Shown here: positions 53,638 through 63,133 of the stretch, piece by piece | Numbering within the stretch: the stretch's first letter is position 1 | Layout: every line of letters starts with the position of its first letter | Notes under the pieces: model-generated | Seen by the model: the letters and a program-made list of their open reading frames with translations, nothing else | Database searches by the model: none | Told to the model about the DNA's origin: nothing | From: Psychromonas sp030397575 | GTDB taxonomy: Bacteria > Pseudomonadota > Gammaproteobacteria > Enterobacterales > Psychromonadaceae | Reading direction: 5' to 3' (one strand) | DNA: 64,000 nt | Assembly (NCBI RefSeq): GCF_046250175.1 | Contig: NZ_CP176468.1 | Position numbers and translations under genes: made by a program

Positions 53638-53664
53638 AAAATGCCGCATTAGATGCGGCATTTT
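53638..53664. terminator. Strong terminator after ygiW-like gene
   Basis: A 12-bp perfect stem (AAATGCCGCAT/ATGCGGCATTT core) with a 3-nt loop and T tract directly follows the hexanucleotide repeat. Confidence 0.92.
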
Positions 53665-53780
53665 AGTTTTTATATATCGTATTTTCGCTACTGACTTTTA
53701 GTGCCAATCATATTAATGAAAGTGGCCATTTTAAAGTCAAAATCAGCAGTGAGTCTAGCTGCTACTCTAGGCTTTTATGT

Positions 53781-54821
53781 TTAGCTATAACGATAAGGTC
53801 TTCCTGCTTTTTCCATATCTGCGTTGTATTGTTTGAATATCTCAACAATTTTCGCTTTTGTTGGTGATTCTTTTGCAATTTCATCCCAGAAATCACGCGC
53901 ATCAGATTCAACTTGTGCCCATTCTTCATCAGGAATAGTCGTTAACTTCATGTCTGGACCGTTAACACGTAATTGCGCTTCTCCACCCCAATACCACCAT
54001 TGGCGGTAGTAATGTGATGTTTCCATACACAAGGCTAGCAATTCTTTAAGGTGTTCAGGTAGTTCGTTATAACGATCCATATTAGCAAAGAAGTGTCCAA
54101 TCCATGCACCAGAAATATTATTGGTTAGGAAGTAATCCGTAACTTTAGACCAACCTACGGTGTAATCTTCAGTAATACCAGACCATGCGATACCATCTAG
54201 CTCACCTGTTTGCAGTGCAACCTCTACATCCTCCCATGGAATAGATACTGGTACGACGCCGTATTTTGACATAAAACGACCAGCAGTAGGGAATGTAAAT
54301 ACTCTCAATCCTTTCAAATCTGCTAAGCTATTAATGGGCTTTTTAGTGGCAAAATGACAAGGATCCCATGCACCAGCAGAGATATGTTTAATGCCAAATT
54401 TTGCGTACTCTTCTTTCCAGATTTTATCTAGGCCATACTGGTTAAATAATACAGGTACATCGAGTGAATAACGGCTACCAAAAGGAAAGTAACCACCAAA
54501 TGTGGTGACTTCAGTTGGAGAGGCCATAGAGTCATCATCAGACTGAACGGCATCAATAATTCCTTTTTGTAATGCGCGGAATAATTCACCAGTCGGTACC
54601 AGTTGATCCGCAAAATAAAGTTCAATTTGCATCTCTTCACCAGCAATACGGTTAAATGCCTCTATTGCAGGCTTAACAACGTGTTCTGCAAGAGCAGGAC
54701 CTGCATAAGTTTGCATACGCCATTTTATTTTAGGTGAAGCTGCAAAGGTTTTTGCTGGTGCTAATACAGTACCTGCTGTTAGTGCTGCTGCACTTGTTAA
54801 AAACTTACGTCTTGAATTCAT
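53781..54821 (-). CDS. TRAP transporter substrate-binding protein with twin-arginine signal
   Basis: A 346-aa DctP-superfamily receptor. The N-terminus NSRRKFLTSAAALTAGT is a twin-arginine signal (SRRKFL) with cleavage expected near TFAASP, so export by the Tat system whose genes lie about 6 kb away is predicted. The mature part (KIKWRMQTYAGPALAEHVV, LVPTGELFRALQKGIIDAV, LKGLRVFTFPTAGRF, LDGIAWSG) resembles the keto-acid/lactate-type (TakP-like) branch rather than the DctP branch. Last gene of the divergent dctQ-dctM-dctP operon. Substrate unknown. Confidence 0.9.
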   Translation of the reverse strand: MNSRRKFLTSAAALTAGTVLAPAKTFAASPKIKWRMQTYAGPALAEHVVKPAIEAFNRIAGEEMQIELYFADQLVPTGELFRALQKGIIDAVQSDDDSMASPTEVTTFGGYFPFGSRYSLDVPVLFNQYGLDKIWKEEYAKFGIKHISAGAWDPCHFATKKPINSLADLKGLRVFTFPTAGRFMSKYGVVPVSIPWEDVEVALQTGELDGIAWSGITEDYTVGWSKVTDYFLTNNISGAWIGHFFANMDRYNELPEHLKELLALCMETSHYYRQWWYWGGEAQLRVNGPDMKLTTIPDEEWAQVESDARDFWDEIAKESPTKAKIVEIFKQYNADMEKAGRPYRYS

Positions 54822-54906
54822 AAAATTTCTCCTGTTAATTAATTGGTAACGGACTTTTTTTCATCCGAAGTAAATAATGAGCTAAATAGAAATACTAATG
54901 GTTCTG

Positions 54907-56226
54907 TTATCCGTAAACGTAATTTGGCAACCACAAAGCAAGTTGTGGGAAGACCATGATAAGAATCAGGGCGAGTATCATAATGCCAACAAAAGGTCCG
55001 ATTGAGCCGTAGATGTCTCGTAAAGAAATCTCAGGTGGAGCCATTGCCTTCATTAAAAATAAGTTATAACCAAAGGGCGGTGTCATGTAAGCAATTTGAC
55101 AAGTAATGGTGTACAACACGCCGTACCAGATCAGGTCAAATCCTAGGGCATGCACTAAAGGAACAAATAATGGTGCAACAATAACTAACATCGCAGTATC
55201 ATCGAGAAATGTTCCCATGATCAAAAAAGATAACTGCATTAAGATCAGTATTGCCCATGGGCTAAGCCCTAATTGCTCTGTAAATAGATCGGCAATTGCT
55301 TTAACTGCACCAAGGCCATCAAATATAGCGCCAAACCCTAACGCAGCGAGAATAATCCACATAAACATGCAAGAGATAGCCAATGTATTACGAACAGAAT
55401 TTTCAAAGACGATTTTAGTCATACGTCTTTTAAAAATAGCGGCTGCGAATGCTGCCATTGCCCCGATTGCAGAGCTTTCCACTAAGCTTGTCCAACCATT
55501 TACAAAAGGCACCATCATGACTGCAAAAATACCAAGTGGTAATAGCCCTGCTCTTAATAAGCGTAATTTTTCAGCACGAGGAATATCTCGTTCTTCTTTA
55601 TTGAGTGCTGGTCCCCAAGAAGGGTTAAGTCGACAGCAAACGACAATATAGATAATAAAAAGAGTAGCCATAATTAGCCCTGGGATAATCCCGGCTAGCC
55701 ATAGTTGCCCAACAGGTTGACGTGCAATCATTGCATAGAGAACGAGTACAACAGAAGGTGGCACTAAAATACCAAGGGAAGAGCCTGCTTGAATAACACC
55801 TGTGACCATTTTTTTGTTATAGCCGCGCTTTAGTAATTCCGGTAACGCAATAGTGGCGCCGATAGCCATACCTGCGACTGAAAGCCCATTCATTGCTGAT
55901 ACCAGTACCATTAGACCTATCGTGCCTATCGCTAGACCACCAGGCATAGGGCCCATCCAAACATGGAACATCTTATAAAGATCGTCAGCAATCTTTGATT
56001 CAGACAGTACATACCCCATAAAAATAAACATGGGTAAAGTAAGCATTGGATACCAATTCATTACTTTCATTGCAGCAGTAAAAGGGATTTCTGCTCCGCC
56101 AGTTCCCCACAACATAATCGCAGAAATAGAGGCGACAGCGCCTATCGCGGCAAATACGCGTTGACCGGTTGCCATTAATAATGCCATCGAGGCAAACATC
56201 GCGATTGCGATCATTTCATAACTCAT
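54907..56226 (-). CDS. TRAP transporter large membrane subunit (DctM type)
   Basis: A 439-aa multi-spanning permease subunit. Family blocks are LTLPMFIFMGYVLSESKIA near residue 63, AIGATIALPELLKRGY near residue 121, SLGILVPPSVVLVLYAMIA near 150 and ITCQIAYMTPPFGYNLFLMK near 373. Its ATG overlaps the dctQ stop by 4 nt, so the subunits are translationally coupled. The binding-protein gene follows after 85 nt. Confidence 0.95.
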   Translation of the reverse strand: MSYEMIAIAMFASMALLMATGQRVFAAIGAVASISAIMLWGTGGAEIPFTAAMKVMNWYPMLTLPMFIFMGYVLSESKIADDLYKMFHVWMGPMPGGLAIGTIGLMVLVSAMNGLSVAGMAIGATIALPELLKRGYNKKMVTGVIQAGSSLGILVPPSVVLVLYAMIARQPVGQLWLAGIIPGLIMATLFIIYIVVCCRLNPSWGPALNKEERDIPRAEKLRLLRAGLLPLGIFAVMMVPFVNGWTSLVESSAIGAMAAFAAAIFKRRMTKIVFENSVRNTLAISCMFMWIILAALGFGAIFDGLGAVKAIADLFTEQLGLSPWAILILMQLSFLIMGTFLDDTAMLVIVAPLFVPLVHALGFDLIWYGVLYTITCQIAYMTPPFGYNLFLMKAMAPPEISLRDIYGSIGPFVGIMILALILIMVFPQLALWLPNYVYG

Positions 56227-56732
56227 TTGATTTCTACTCCTCGAATAACAGCAACATCTTTAAAAAACTCTGAAATAGCTTGTAAGATCATCATGATGAA
56301 TCCTACGCACATAACGGCTTTGATTGGCCAAATAAGTGGACGCCAAGCGGTGCTTGTACGTTGCCCATATTCAAAGGAGTAAAGCAGACTTTCCAAGCCG
56401 CCATATAGGAGTACAAATAGGAAAAAAATGAGAAAAAATACGGTAAATATATCCATCCAAGCGCGTTTCTTTATTGACCAGTTACCATAGAACAAGTCCA
56501 TACGTACGTTTGCTTTTAGTTGAATTGCGTACGCACCACCGAGGATATAATAAGCGGCCATAGTAAATTGTGCCGATTCAAGCGTCCAAAGTGAGGGCAT
56601 GAAAAAAGTTTTAGAGATTGATGACCACAAAAGTATGGAAACCATAAGAAAGATTCCATACATAGCGATACGGCCGACAAAATAATTAAATTTATCGACA
56701 TACTTAATATAAAAGAGAATAAAACCAGGCAT
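56223..56732 (-). CDS. TRAP transporter small membrane subunit (DctQ type)
   Basis: A 169-aa four-helix membrane protein; NYFVGRIAMYGIFLMVSILL starts the first helix and SAQFTMAAYYILGGAYAIQL and NVRMDLFYGNWSIKKRAW are the DctQ signatures. First gene of dctQ-dctM-dctP, divergent from the AraC-type regulator across 184 nt. Confidence 0.9.
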   Translation of the reverse strand: MPGFILFYIKYVDKFNYFVGRIAMYGIFLMVSILLWSSISKTFFMPSLWTLESAQFTMAAYYILGGAYAIQLKANVRMDLFYGNWSIKKRAWMDIFTVFFLIFFLFVLLYGGLESLLYSFEYGQRTSTAWRPLIWPIKAVMCVGFIMMILQAISEFFKDVAVIRGVEIK

Positions 56733-56916
56733 CTGCTGTCCTTATGCGAATTGGTTCGTTTTTTGCTGATTTAGAATCAACGGTTATCGATTAAGTACTA
56801 GCGATATTCGTACCTAACTAATATCAAAAATCGGCAAATAGAAAAGGTCTTATTTAACAGTTAGATAGAGAAATTAAGCACTATATTGGTTCATGATATA
56901 AAACAAGGAAATGTAG

Positions 56917-57873
56917 ATGGATGAACTGACCTTTAAAAACAATGCACTAATGATGAGCAGTATTCACTCATATGATGCAAATCATCAGGCGGCGAACTTA
57001 GTTAATTGGCAGCAGGAGTTTGATCAACTTAGCCAAGGACATTTTATTGGGGTTATTAACGAGCTTCACTTTCCTCATCTTCATGCATTTCGAGAGGACA
57101 CGAGTCATAGCTTGAAGCAACAGTGTCGTATAGAAGATGGTGGACTGTGGTTAGGCTTTAGTGCAAATGATAAAAGCTGCCGAATTAATAATGAGCCGAC
57201 GACTTTTAACCAATTTCTATGTCGATCAGGTGGCCAAGACTTTGAATTATTAACGCCTGATAACTTTTCCATTTATGGGCTGGTTTTACATCCTAGCTTT
57301 TTTACTGGGTTGACTGAGCAAACAAAAGAAGAAGTGTATGACAGCAGTAGTGATGGCCTATGGTTGGATAATATTGCGTTAGATGAATTATATAAATTTC
57401 GCCAATATCTCTCTTTATTATTAGCACCGAAAGGTAATCATTGGAGTAGCAGTACTCATGAGTCTATTCTTCATGATGCTATTTTAGAGCTACTTACTAA
57501 GGCACAACGAACGTCAGCTGCCTATGTGACTTCACCGCAACGGCAGCGTATTATGGCTAGAGTCCAAGAGTATTTAACGGAATCTCGTTTAAAATCTCCA
57601 ATTACGATGAGTGAAATATGCGCGGCAGTGCATGTAAGTCGTCGTACATTACAATATACTTTTGCTCAATGCTATGGGATATCGCCTAAGCAGTATATTC
57701 AAGTGGTTCGGCTTAATCAGGCGAGACGAATGCTACAAAGTAGCGAGGAATTTCATACCATTGCTGATGTTGCATTTAATTATGGATTTTTTCATCTAGG
57801 CCAATTCTGCGGGAGTTATAAACGTTTGTTTGGTGAGACGCCGCGGCAAACATTGCAATATAAAAATAACTAA
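56917..57873 (+). CDS. AraC-family regulator, EutR-like
   Basis: A 318-aa regulator with a C-terminal AraC DNA-binding domain of two helix-turn-helices (SEICAAVHVSRRTLQYTFAQ and TIADVAFNYGFFHLGQFCG) and an N-terminal ligand domain. Domain order and segments such as WQQEFDQLSQGHFIGV and GGQDFELLTPDNFSIYGLVL resemble EutR, the ethanolamine regulator. Divergent from the TRAP operon, so it most likely controls it. No ethanolamine genes are nearby, so the inducer is uncertain. Confidence 0.85.
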   Translation: MDELTFKNNALMMSSIHSYDANHQAANLVNWQQEFDQLSQGHFIGVINELHFPHLHAFREDTSHSLKQQCRIEDGGLWLGFSANDKSCRINNEPTTFNQFLCRSGGQDFELLTPDNFSIYGLVLHPSFFTGLTEQTKEEVYDSSSDGLWLDNIALDELYKFRQYLSLLLAPKGNHWSSSTHESILHDAILELLTKAQRTSAAYVTSPQRQRIMARVQEYLTESRLKSPITMSEICAAVHVSRRTLQYTFAQCYGISPKQYIQVVRLNQARRMLQSSEEFHTIADVAFNYGFFHLGQFCGSYKRLFGETPRQTLQYKNN

Positions 57874-57947
57874 AACCACTTTAAAGGCAAAGAGCCGTTA
57901 ATTTTTAATAGGGTGAGTGTTTGCTTTTTGAATGAGGGGAAGGGGGA

Positions 57948-57982
57948 CACAGGCAAAAATGTAATCATTACTTTTGCCTGTG
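57948..57982. terminator. Long hairpin between the AraC gene and hemB
   Basis: CACAGGCAAAA pairs with TTTTGCCTGTG (11 bp), and the GTAAT/ATTAC inside extends the stem past an AT bulge. It lies between convergent genes but lacks a T tract. Confidence 0.6.
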
Positions 57983-57991
57983 AGAATGCGG

Positions 57992-58999
57992 TTACTTTTG
58001 TTCTTTCAGCCAGATAGCTACTTGCTTAGCAAAGTAGGTCAAAATACCGTTTGCACCTGCACGTTTAAAACATAATAGTGACTCTAAAACACACTCTTTT
58101 TCTTTTAACCAGCCGTTATCGATGGCTGCTTTATGCATCGCATATTCACCACTGACTTGGTAAGCAAAAGTCGGTACCTGTAACTCATGCTTTACACGAC
58201 GTACGATATCTAAATATGGCATTCCAGGTTTTACCATTACCATGTCTGCACCTTCTTGAATATCTAAGGCAACTTCATGAATTGCTTCATCGCTGTTTGC
58301 AGGATCCATTTGGTAGGTAAATTTATTCGCACCTTTTAAATTACCTGCACTGCCTACTGCATCACGGAAAGGGCCGTAGTATGTTGATGCGTATTTTGCA
58401 CTGTAAGCCATGATTTGAGTATTAATGAAGCCTGCATTTTCTAATGCCTCTCGGATTGCACCAATACGTCCATCCATCATATCTGACGGTGCAACAATAT
58501 CAGCACCGGCCTGCGCATGTGAGAGGGCTTGTTTCACTAGGATGTCAGTGGTGATATCGTTTAATACATAACCTTCGCTATCGATAATGCCATCTTGCCC
58601 ATGCGTGGTGAAAGGGTCTAAGGCAACATCGGTGATCACGCCTAGATCTAGTGCTGCTGCTTTAATGCATCGCACGGCACGTTGCGCTAGGCCATTTTCA
58701 TTGTAAGCTTCTTCTGCCATTTCCGTTTTAATATAACTTGGTGTTACTGGAAATATGGCGACAGCAGGGATACCTAAGGCAGCAAGTTCTTTAACTTCAA
58801 CTTCTAAAAGATCTAAGGATAAACGTTCGATACCAGGCATCGAAGGAATCGCCTCACGGCAATTAGTGCCTTCAATCACAAACATAGGATAGATTAAATC
58901 ATTTACTGATAATTGATTCTCTTGTACTAGGCGGCGTGAAAAATCATGCTTACGTAAACGGCGTAGACGGCGAGCGGGAAAAGATTGAGAAACAGTCAT
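57992..58999 (-). CDS. hemB: Delta-aminolevulinic acid dehydratase (porphobilinogen synthase)
   Basis: Condenses two 5-aminolevulinates to porphobilinogen for heme. The 335-aa protein has the paired catalytic lysines in MAYSAKYAS near residue 202 and MVMVKPGMPY near residue 254. The metal-site stretch reads DVALDPFTTHGQDG; the cysteines of zinc-type enzymes such as E. coli are replaced by Ala/Asp, as in the magnesium-type enzyme of Pseudomonas aeruginosa. Downstream of tatD on the same strand. Confidence 0.96.
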   Translation of the reverse strand: MTVSQSFPARRLRRLRKHDFSRRLVQENQLSVNDLIYPMFVIEGTNCREAIPSMPGIERLSLDLLEVEVKELAALGIPAVAIFPVTPSYIKTEMAEEAYNENGLAQRAVRCIKAAALDLGVITDVALDPFTTHGQDGIIDSEGYVLNDITTDILVKQALSHAQAGADIVAPSDMMDGRIGAIREALENAGFINTQIMAYSAKYASTYYGPFRDAVGSAGNLKGANKFTYQMDPANSDEAIHEVALDIQEGADMVMVKPGMPYLDIVRRVKHELQVPTFAYQVSGEYAMHKAAIDNGWLKEKECVLESLLCFKRAGANGILTYFAKQVAIWLKEQK

Positions 59000-59078
59000 A
59001 ATGGCTCCAAGGTGAACAGTATTGTATTTAGTGTTATTAGTCAGCGTAATGAAATCGACTAAATACAGAGTCGTTTAT

Positions 59079-59864
59079 TTAAATTGTTAAATTAAAAAAC
59101 GTATTCGTTGTTTGTTGTGTATTGCTTAAGAGTAATTGTAAATCTTGTTGTCTTGCATCGGCAATGGTTTTTGCAATATAAGGCAAGTACTTGGGTTCGT
59201 TACGACTCGACTTTGGCTTAGGTCGCATTGAACGTGGTAGTAAATAGGGACTATCTGTCTCGAGCATTAAACGATTATCGGGAATCATTTTAACGATATC
59301 GAGTAAGTGTTGGCCGCGGCGTTCATCGCAAATCCAACCTGTGATGCCAATGTGTAAACCCAATGCTAAATATTGCTCAAGCTCAGCTTGTGTGCCAGTA
59401 AAACAATGCACGACGGCATTAGAGAGTTGTTTAATGTAAGGAGATACTAATTCAATGAATCGTACACTGGCATCTCGTTCATGCATAAACACAGGTAGTT
59501 GATACTCAACGGCTAATTCAAGCTGTTGTATAAAAGCATGTTCTTGCTCGGCAGGTGTGGAGAAGTTACGGTTGAAGTCTAATCCACATTCACCTACCGC
59601 TTTTACTTCTGGTTGGACTAACAACTCTCGTAGCTTTGTTAGTGCTCGTTGATCCATACTGCTCGCATCGTGAGGGTGAACACCCGCAGTGCTATACAGA
59701 AAACCTGGGTATGATTTTGATAAAGTAAGTGCTTGCTCACTTTCAGTGATATTAGTACCAGTAACAATCAGTTTACTTAATCCAGCTTGTTTGGCTTGTT
59801 CAAGCACCGCTGGTAAATCTTTATCAAAACGCGAGTTAGTTAAATTAACGCCGATATCAATCAT
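59079..59864 (-). CDS. tatD: TatD-family metal-dependent hydrolase/DNase
   Basis: TIM-barrel amidohydrolase of 261 aa with the metal ligands visible in order: DIGVNLTNSRF at the start, TAGVHPHDAS near residue 59, GECGLDFNRNFS near residue 91, VFMHERDA near 130, HCFTGT near 153 and LETDSPYLLP near 203. TatD proteins act as exonucleases; they are not needed for Tat export. The first Met overlaps the tatC 3' end by 8 nt. Last Tat-cluster gene before hemB. Confidence 0.93.
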   Translation of the reverse strand: MIDIGVNLTNSRFDKDLPAVLEQAKQAGLSKLIVTGTNITESEQALTLSKSYPGFLYSTAGVHPHDASSMDQRALTKLRELLVQPEVKAVGECGLDFNRNFSTPAEQEHAFIQQLELAVEYQLPVFMHERDASVRFIELVSPYIKQLSNAVVHCFTGTQAELEQYLALGLHIGITGWICDERRGQHLLDIVKMIPDNRLMLETDSPYLLPRSMRPKPKSSRNEPKYLPYIAKTIADARQQDLQLLLSNTQQTTNTFFNLTI

Positions 59865-60645
59865 TACGAGCAGACTCTTTATCGATATTATTTTCTTCTT
59901 CCTGATCGGTCTTCTTTACATAAAAACGTGCAAACAGTAAACCAACTTCAAATAAAATGAGCATAGGGACTGCGAGTAAGGTTTGTGAAATAACATCCGG
60001 TGGTGTTAACAACATGCCAAAAATAAATGCAGCCACAACAATATAAGGACGTTTCGCTCTTAATGAATCAGGTGTAGTTGCGCCTGTCCAGCATAGTAAT
60101 AATGTGGCGACTGGGATCTCAAAGGCCAAACCAAAAGCAAAAAACAGCTTTAATACAAAATCTAAATAGCTGCTAATATCTGTTGCAATGGTAACTCCCT
60201 CTGGCGCTGTACTGGTAAAAAATGAAAATACTAAGGGAAATACAACATAGTAAGAAAAAACCATACCCAGATAAAACAAAAATGCACTGCTCGCGACAAG
60301 TGGCGCAACAAGCTTGCGCTCATGTTTATATAATCCTGGTGCTACAAAAGCCCATACTTGATACAAAATGGCTGGTATAGCAATTAATATAGATAGCACG
60401 ATGGTTAATTTGATGGGTGTAAAAAAGGGCGTGGCAACACCTGTTGCAATCATGCTTGAGCCTTCAGGTAATTGGCTAGTAAGCGGGATCGCAATGTATT
60501 GGTAAATATCATTGGAGAAATAAACTAAGCCCAAAAATAAGACTAAGACAATCACTACAATTTTTAAAATTCTATCTCTTAATTCTAAAAGGTGGGTGAT
60601 TAGCGGTAAGCTATGTTGTTCTTGTTCTGACATCGACTCACTCAT
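59857..60645 (-). CDS. tatC: Sec-independent translocase subunit TatC
   Basis: Core receptor for twin-arginine signals in the inner membrane. The 262-aa protein has six hydrophobic helices and the conserved N-terminal HLLELRDRI at about residues 19-27 plus the LYKHERKLV loop near 107 and FGLAFEIPVA near 169. The C-terminus is acidic and asparagine-rich. Begins 3 nt after the tatB stop. Confidence 0.95.
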   Translation of the reverse strand: MSESMSEQEQHSLPLITHLLELRDRILKIVVIVLVLFLGLVYFSNDIYQYIAIPLTSQLPEGSSMIATGVATPFFTPIKLTIVLSILIAIPAILYQVWAFVAPGLYKHERKLVAPLVASSAFLFYLGMVFSYYVVFPLVFSFFTSTAPEGVTIATDISSYLDFVLKLFFAFGLAFEIPVATLLLCWTGATTPDSLRAKRPYIVVAAFIFGMLLTPPDVISQTLLAVPMLILFEVGLLFARFYVKKTDQEEENNIDKESARND

Positions 60646-60648
60646 GCG

Positions 60649-61038
60649 TTATTTGTCCTGCGAAGGTGTTTTTTCAGGTATTGCATCATCAGCAATGGAT
60701 TGTTTAGGTGTTTCTTTTACTGATTTAATGATGTCGTCAACATTGTTTTTATAAGGTTGTGTGAGCTGTTCAACATCCTGTTTCATTTCATCAATTGAGG
60801 CTTTTAAGTTAGGATTTAATTGTTCTAGCTCTTGTTTACCTTTTTTGAGCATATTCTCATTCATTTCATGTAATTCAAGTTCTTGAGAAATCTCATTTTT
60901 AACTGAGTTTGCCATGCTCTTAGCAGTATTAACCCATTTTAAAACGGTGCGAATAGCAATAGGTAAGCGTTGTGGACCTAACACAACAAGTCCAATCACG
61001 GAGATCAAAACGATCTCCCAGAAGCCAATATCAAACAT
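60649..61038 (-). CDS. tatB: Sec-independent translocase subunit TatB
   Basis: A 129-aa protein with an N-terminal membrane helix (FDIGFWEIVLISVIGLVVLGP), the E-x-x-x-x-x-LVVLGPQRLP hallmark of TatB and a long amphipathic then coiled region ending in a charged tail. TatB and TatC form the signal-peptide receptor. Unusually, 163 nt separate it from tatA. Confidence 0.93.
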   Translation of the reverse strand: MFDIGFWEIVLISVIGLVVLGPQRLPIAIRTVLKWVNTAKSMANSVKNEISQELELHEMNENMLKKGKQELEQLNPNLKASIDEMKQDVEQLTQPYKNNVDDIIKSVKETPKQSIADDAIPEKTPSQDK

Positions 61039-61201
61039 TAAATAATGTGCCTTTTACTAAAACCTACCTGGCACTTATACAATGAAATCAAGCTAGATAG
61101 GTGATGGTCTTCAAAAAGTTATGTCGATGACACTCAAAAGCTATCTATATTTTGCGTGGTATCGCCTAGTAAAATAGATGACTTAATGAGTGTGAGTAGT
61201 A

Positions 61202-61411
61202 TTAGTCTTTTTGTTCGCTTTTTTCAGCCTTTAGGCTTTCTGGTGATTTTTTATCTAACTCTGTAGCGTTGTCTTCATCTTTTATTGCTTTTTTAAACCC
61301 TTTAATTGCGCCACCTAAGTCACCGCCAATACCACGCAGCTTTTTAGTGCCAAATAAAACAATAACAATCACTGCTATGATAACTAACTGCCAAATTCCG
61401 ATGCCGCCCAT
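61202..61411 (-). CDS. tatA: Sec-independent translocase subunit TatA
   Basis: A 69-aa protein with the TatA layout: short periplasmic start, membrane helix IWQLVIIAVIVIVLFG, the conserved FGTKKLRGIGGDLGGAIKGFKK hinge and amphipathic helix, and a charged tail. It multimerises into the protein-conducting pore. Downstream of ubiB by 81 nt on the same strand. Confidence 0.95.
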   Translation of the reverse strand: MGGIGIWQLVIIAVIVIVLFGTKKLRGIGGDLGGAIKGFKKAIKDEDNATELDKKSPESLKAEKSEQKD

Positions 61412-61492
61412 AATCTTCTTCCTATGTGTAAATAATGTTGTAAGTTAACTGGTAAACAATAACCCATTAATGTGAAATTTTTACTACAATTG

Positions 61493-63133
61493 TCACAATT
61501 TGTTATTAAATCGCCAAGCAAGTACCCAAGATATTACTGCGGGTATTGTTAAATACAAGTTAATATTGCCATCTTCCTGTAAATATAACAGCGCAGAGAT
61601 AATACTTAGGGTAATAGCCAAGGCTGTAATCACTTGGTTTTTACTATTGCGATTTTGTTGTTCATTTAAGCGTTGCATCAATAACTGCTGTTGTTTTTGA
61701 ACTTGTTTGGTTTGCGCTAAATTATGGTAAACCAGCTCTGGAATATCTGGTAATTTCTCTAACCAAAATGGTGCTTTTACTTTTAATTTATTGATTAGGG
61801 TTTTAGGGCTTACTTGCTCACGCATCCAATTTTCTAAGAAAGGTTTTGCGGTATCCCATAAATCTAATTGAGGGTATAACTGACGTCCTAACCCTTCAAT
61901 ATATAACAAGGTTTTTTGCAACAATACTAATTGTGGTTGAACCTGCATGTTAAAGCGACGTGCAGTGTTGAATAAATTAATTAATACCTGTGCAAAAGAT
62001 ATTTCAGATAATGGTTTCTCAAAAATAGGCTCGCATACGGCACGAATAGCAAATTCAAACTCTTCTACAGGTGTATCGGAAGGCACCCATTCAGAATCAA
62101 TATGTAGTTGGGCAACTTGGCGGTAATCTCGGTTGAAAAAAGCTAAGAAGTTTTCGGCTAAATAACGTTTATCTTCGTTAGTTAATGTACCTACTATGCC
62201 ACAGTCAATACCAATCCAAAGCGGATCTTCTGGGTGTTCGTAAGAGACAAATACATTACCAGGGTGCATGTCCGCATGGAAAAAGCTGTCTCTAAACACT
62301 TGTGTGAAAAAGGCTTCTACACCTCGCTCAGCTAATAATTTTAAATCAGTATTTTGTGCTTTTAATGCATCAATATCGGATACTGGAATACCGTAAATTC
62401 GCTCCATTACTAACGCATCTTTAGTGCAGTAGTCTGAATATATTTCAGGTACGTATAACAGTTTAGAGTTTAAAAAATTGCGACGTAATTGAATCGCATT
62501 TGCACCTTCTCGCATTAAATCTAATTCATCTACGATGGTTTTTTCATATTCGCGGATCACTTCAACTGGGCGTAATCTTTTTGCATCTTTTAAGAAGCGT
62601 TGCAGTAACCCGGCAAACCATTTCATTAATTGTAAGTCTGCTGAAATCGTTTTCTCGATACCTGGGCGCGTGACTTTAATTACAACTTCTCTACCGTCTT
62701 CTTTTAAAATCGCTGTATGAACCTGTGCGATAGAGGCTGATGCTAATGCTACTTTGTCAAAATCATCAAAAAGTTCATGAATAGGGCGTTGGAAAGATTT
62801 TTCTATTTGTTTGATGGCCAGTTCACCAGAAAAGGCGGGAACATTATCTTGTAGATGAGCAAGCTGGTCTGCATAAATTGGCGCTAATAGATCACGGCGA
62901 GTTGATAACATTTGCCCAAGTTTGATATAAATAGGGCCTAATGACTGTAAGCTTAAACGTAAGCGTTCTGGCAAACTTAAATGCTGATGTTGATTGCGTA
63001 ACCAAAATAAACATAGGCGCAGAACCCAGTAGCTCTTTGGTCTTTGTGCTTTAGGGACTAGTTCAATTAAGCCGTATTCTATGAAGGTTTTTTGTATCTG
63101 GTATAAACGCGATAGCTCTTTAATTTTTATCAT
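61493..63133 (-). CDS. ubiB: UbiB, atypical ABC1 kinase-like ubiquinone biosynthesis protein
   Basis: A 546-aa protein of the ABC1/ADCK family required for ubiquinone synthesis. The Ala-rich motif LASASIAQVH near residue 123 replaces the normal kinase Gly-loop, the invariant Lys follows in VVIKVTRPG, and FFHADMHPGNVFV carries the DxxxxN-type metal-binding element. Two C-terminal hydrophobic segments at about 500-545 anchor it to the membrane. Overlaps ubiJ by 4 nt (ATGA), giving the usual ubiE-ubiJ-ubiB order. Confidence 0.95.
   Translation of the reverse strand: MIKIKELSRLYQIQKTFIEYGLIELVPKAQRPKSYWVLRLCLFWLRNQHQHLSLPERLRLSLQSLGPIYIKLGQMLSTRRDLLAPIYADQLAHLQDNVPAFSGELAIKQIEKSFQRPIHELFDDFDKVALASASIAQVHTAILKEDGREVVIKVTRPGIEKTISADLQLMKWFAGLLQRFLKDAKRLRPVEVIREYEKTIVDELDLMREGANAIQLRRNFLNSKLLYVPEIYSDYCTKDALVMERIYGIPVSDIDALKAQNTDLKLLAERGVEAFFTQVFRDSFFHADMHPGNVFVSYEHPEDPLWIGIDCGIVGTLTNEDKRYLAENFLAFFNRDYRQVAQLHIDSEWVPSDTPVEEFEFAIRAVCEPIFEKPLSEISFAQVLINLFNTARRFNMQVQPQLVLLQKTLLYIEGLGRQLYPQLDLWDTAKPFLENWMREQVSPKTLINKLKVKAPFWLEKLPDIPELVYHNLAQTKQVQKQQQLLMQRLNEQQNRNSKNQVITALAITLSIISALLYLQEDGNINLYLTIPAVISWVLAWRFNNKL

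Noticed and set aside
53420..53638. 72-codon minus-strand frame starting with a Met-Leu repeat.
   Set aside because: Product of the ACATCA hexanucleotide repeat and antisense to the ygiW-like gene.
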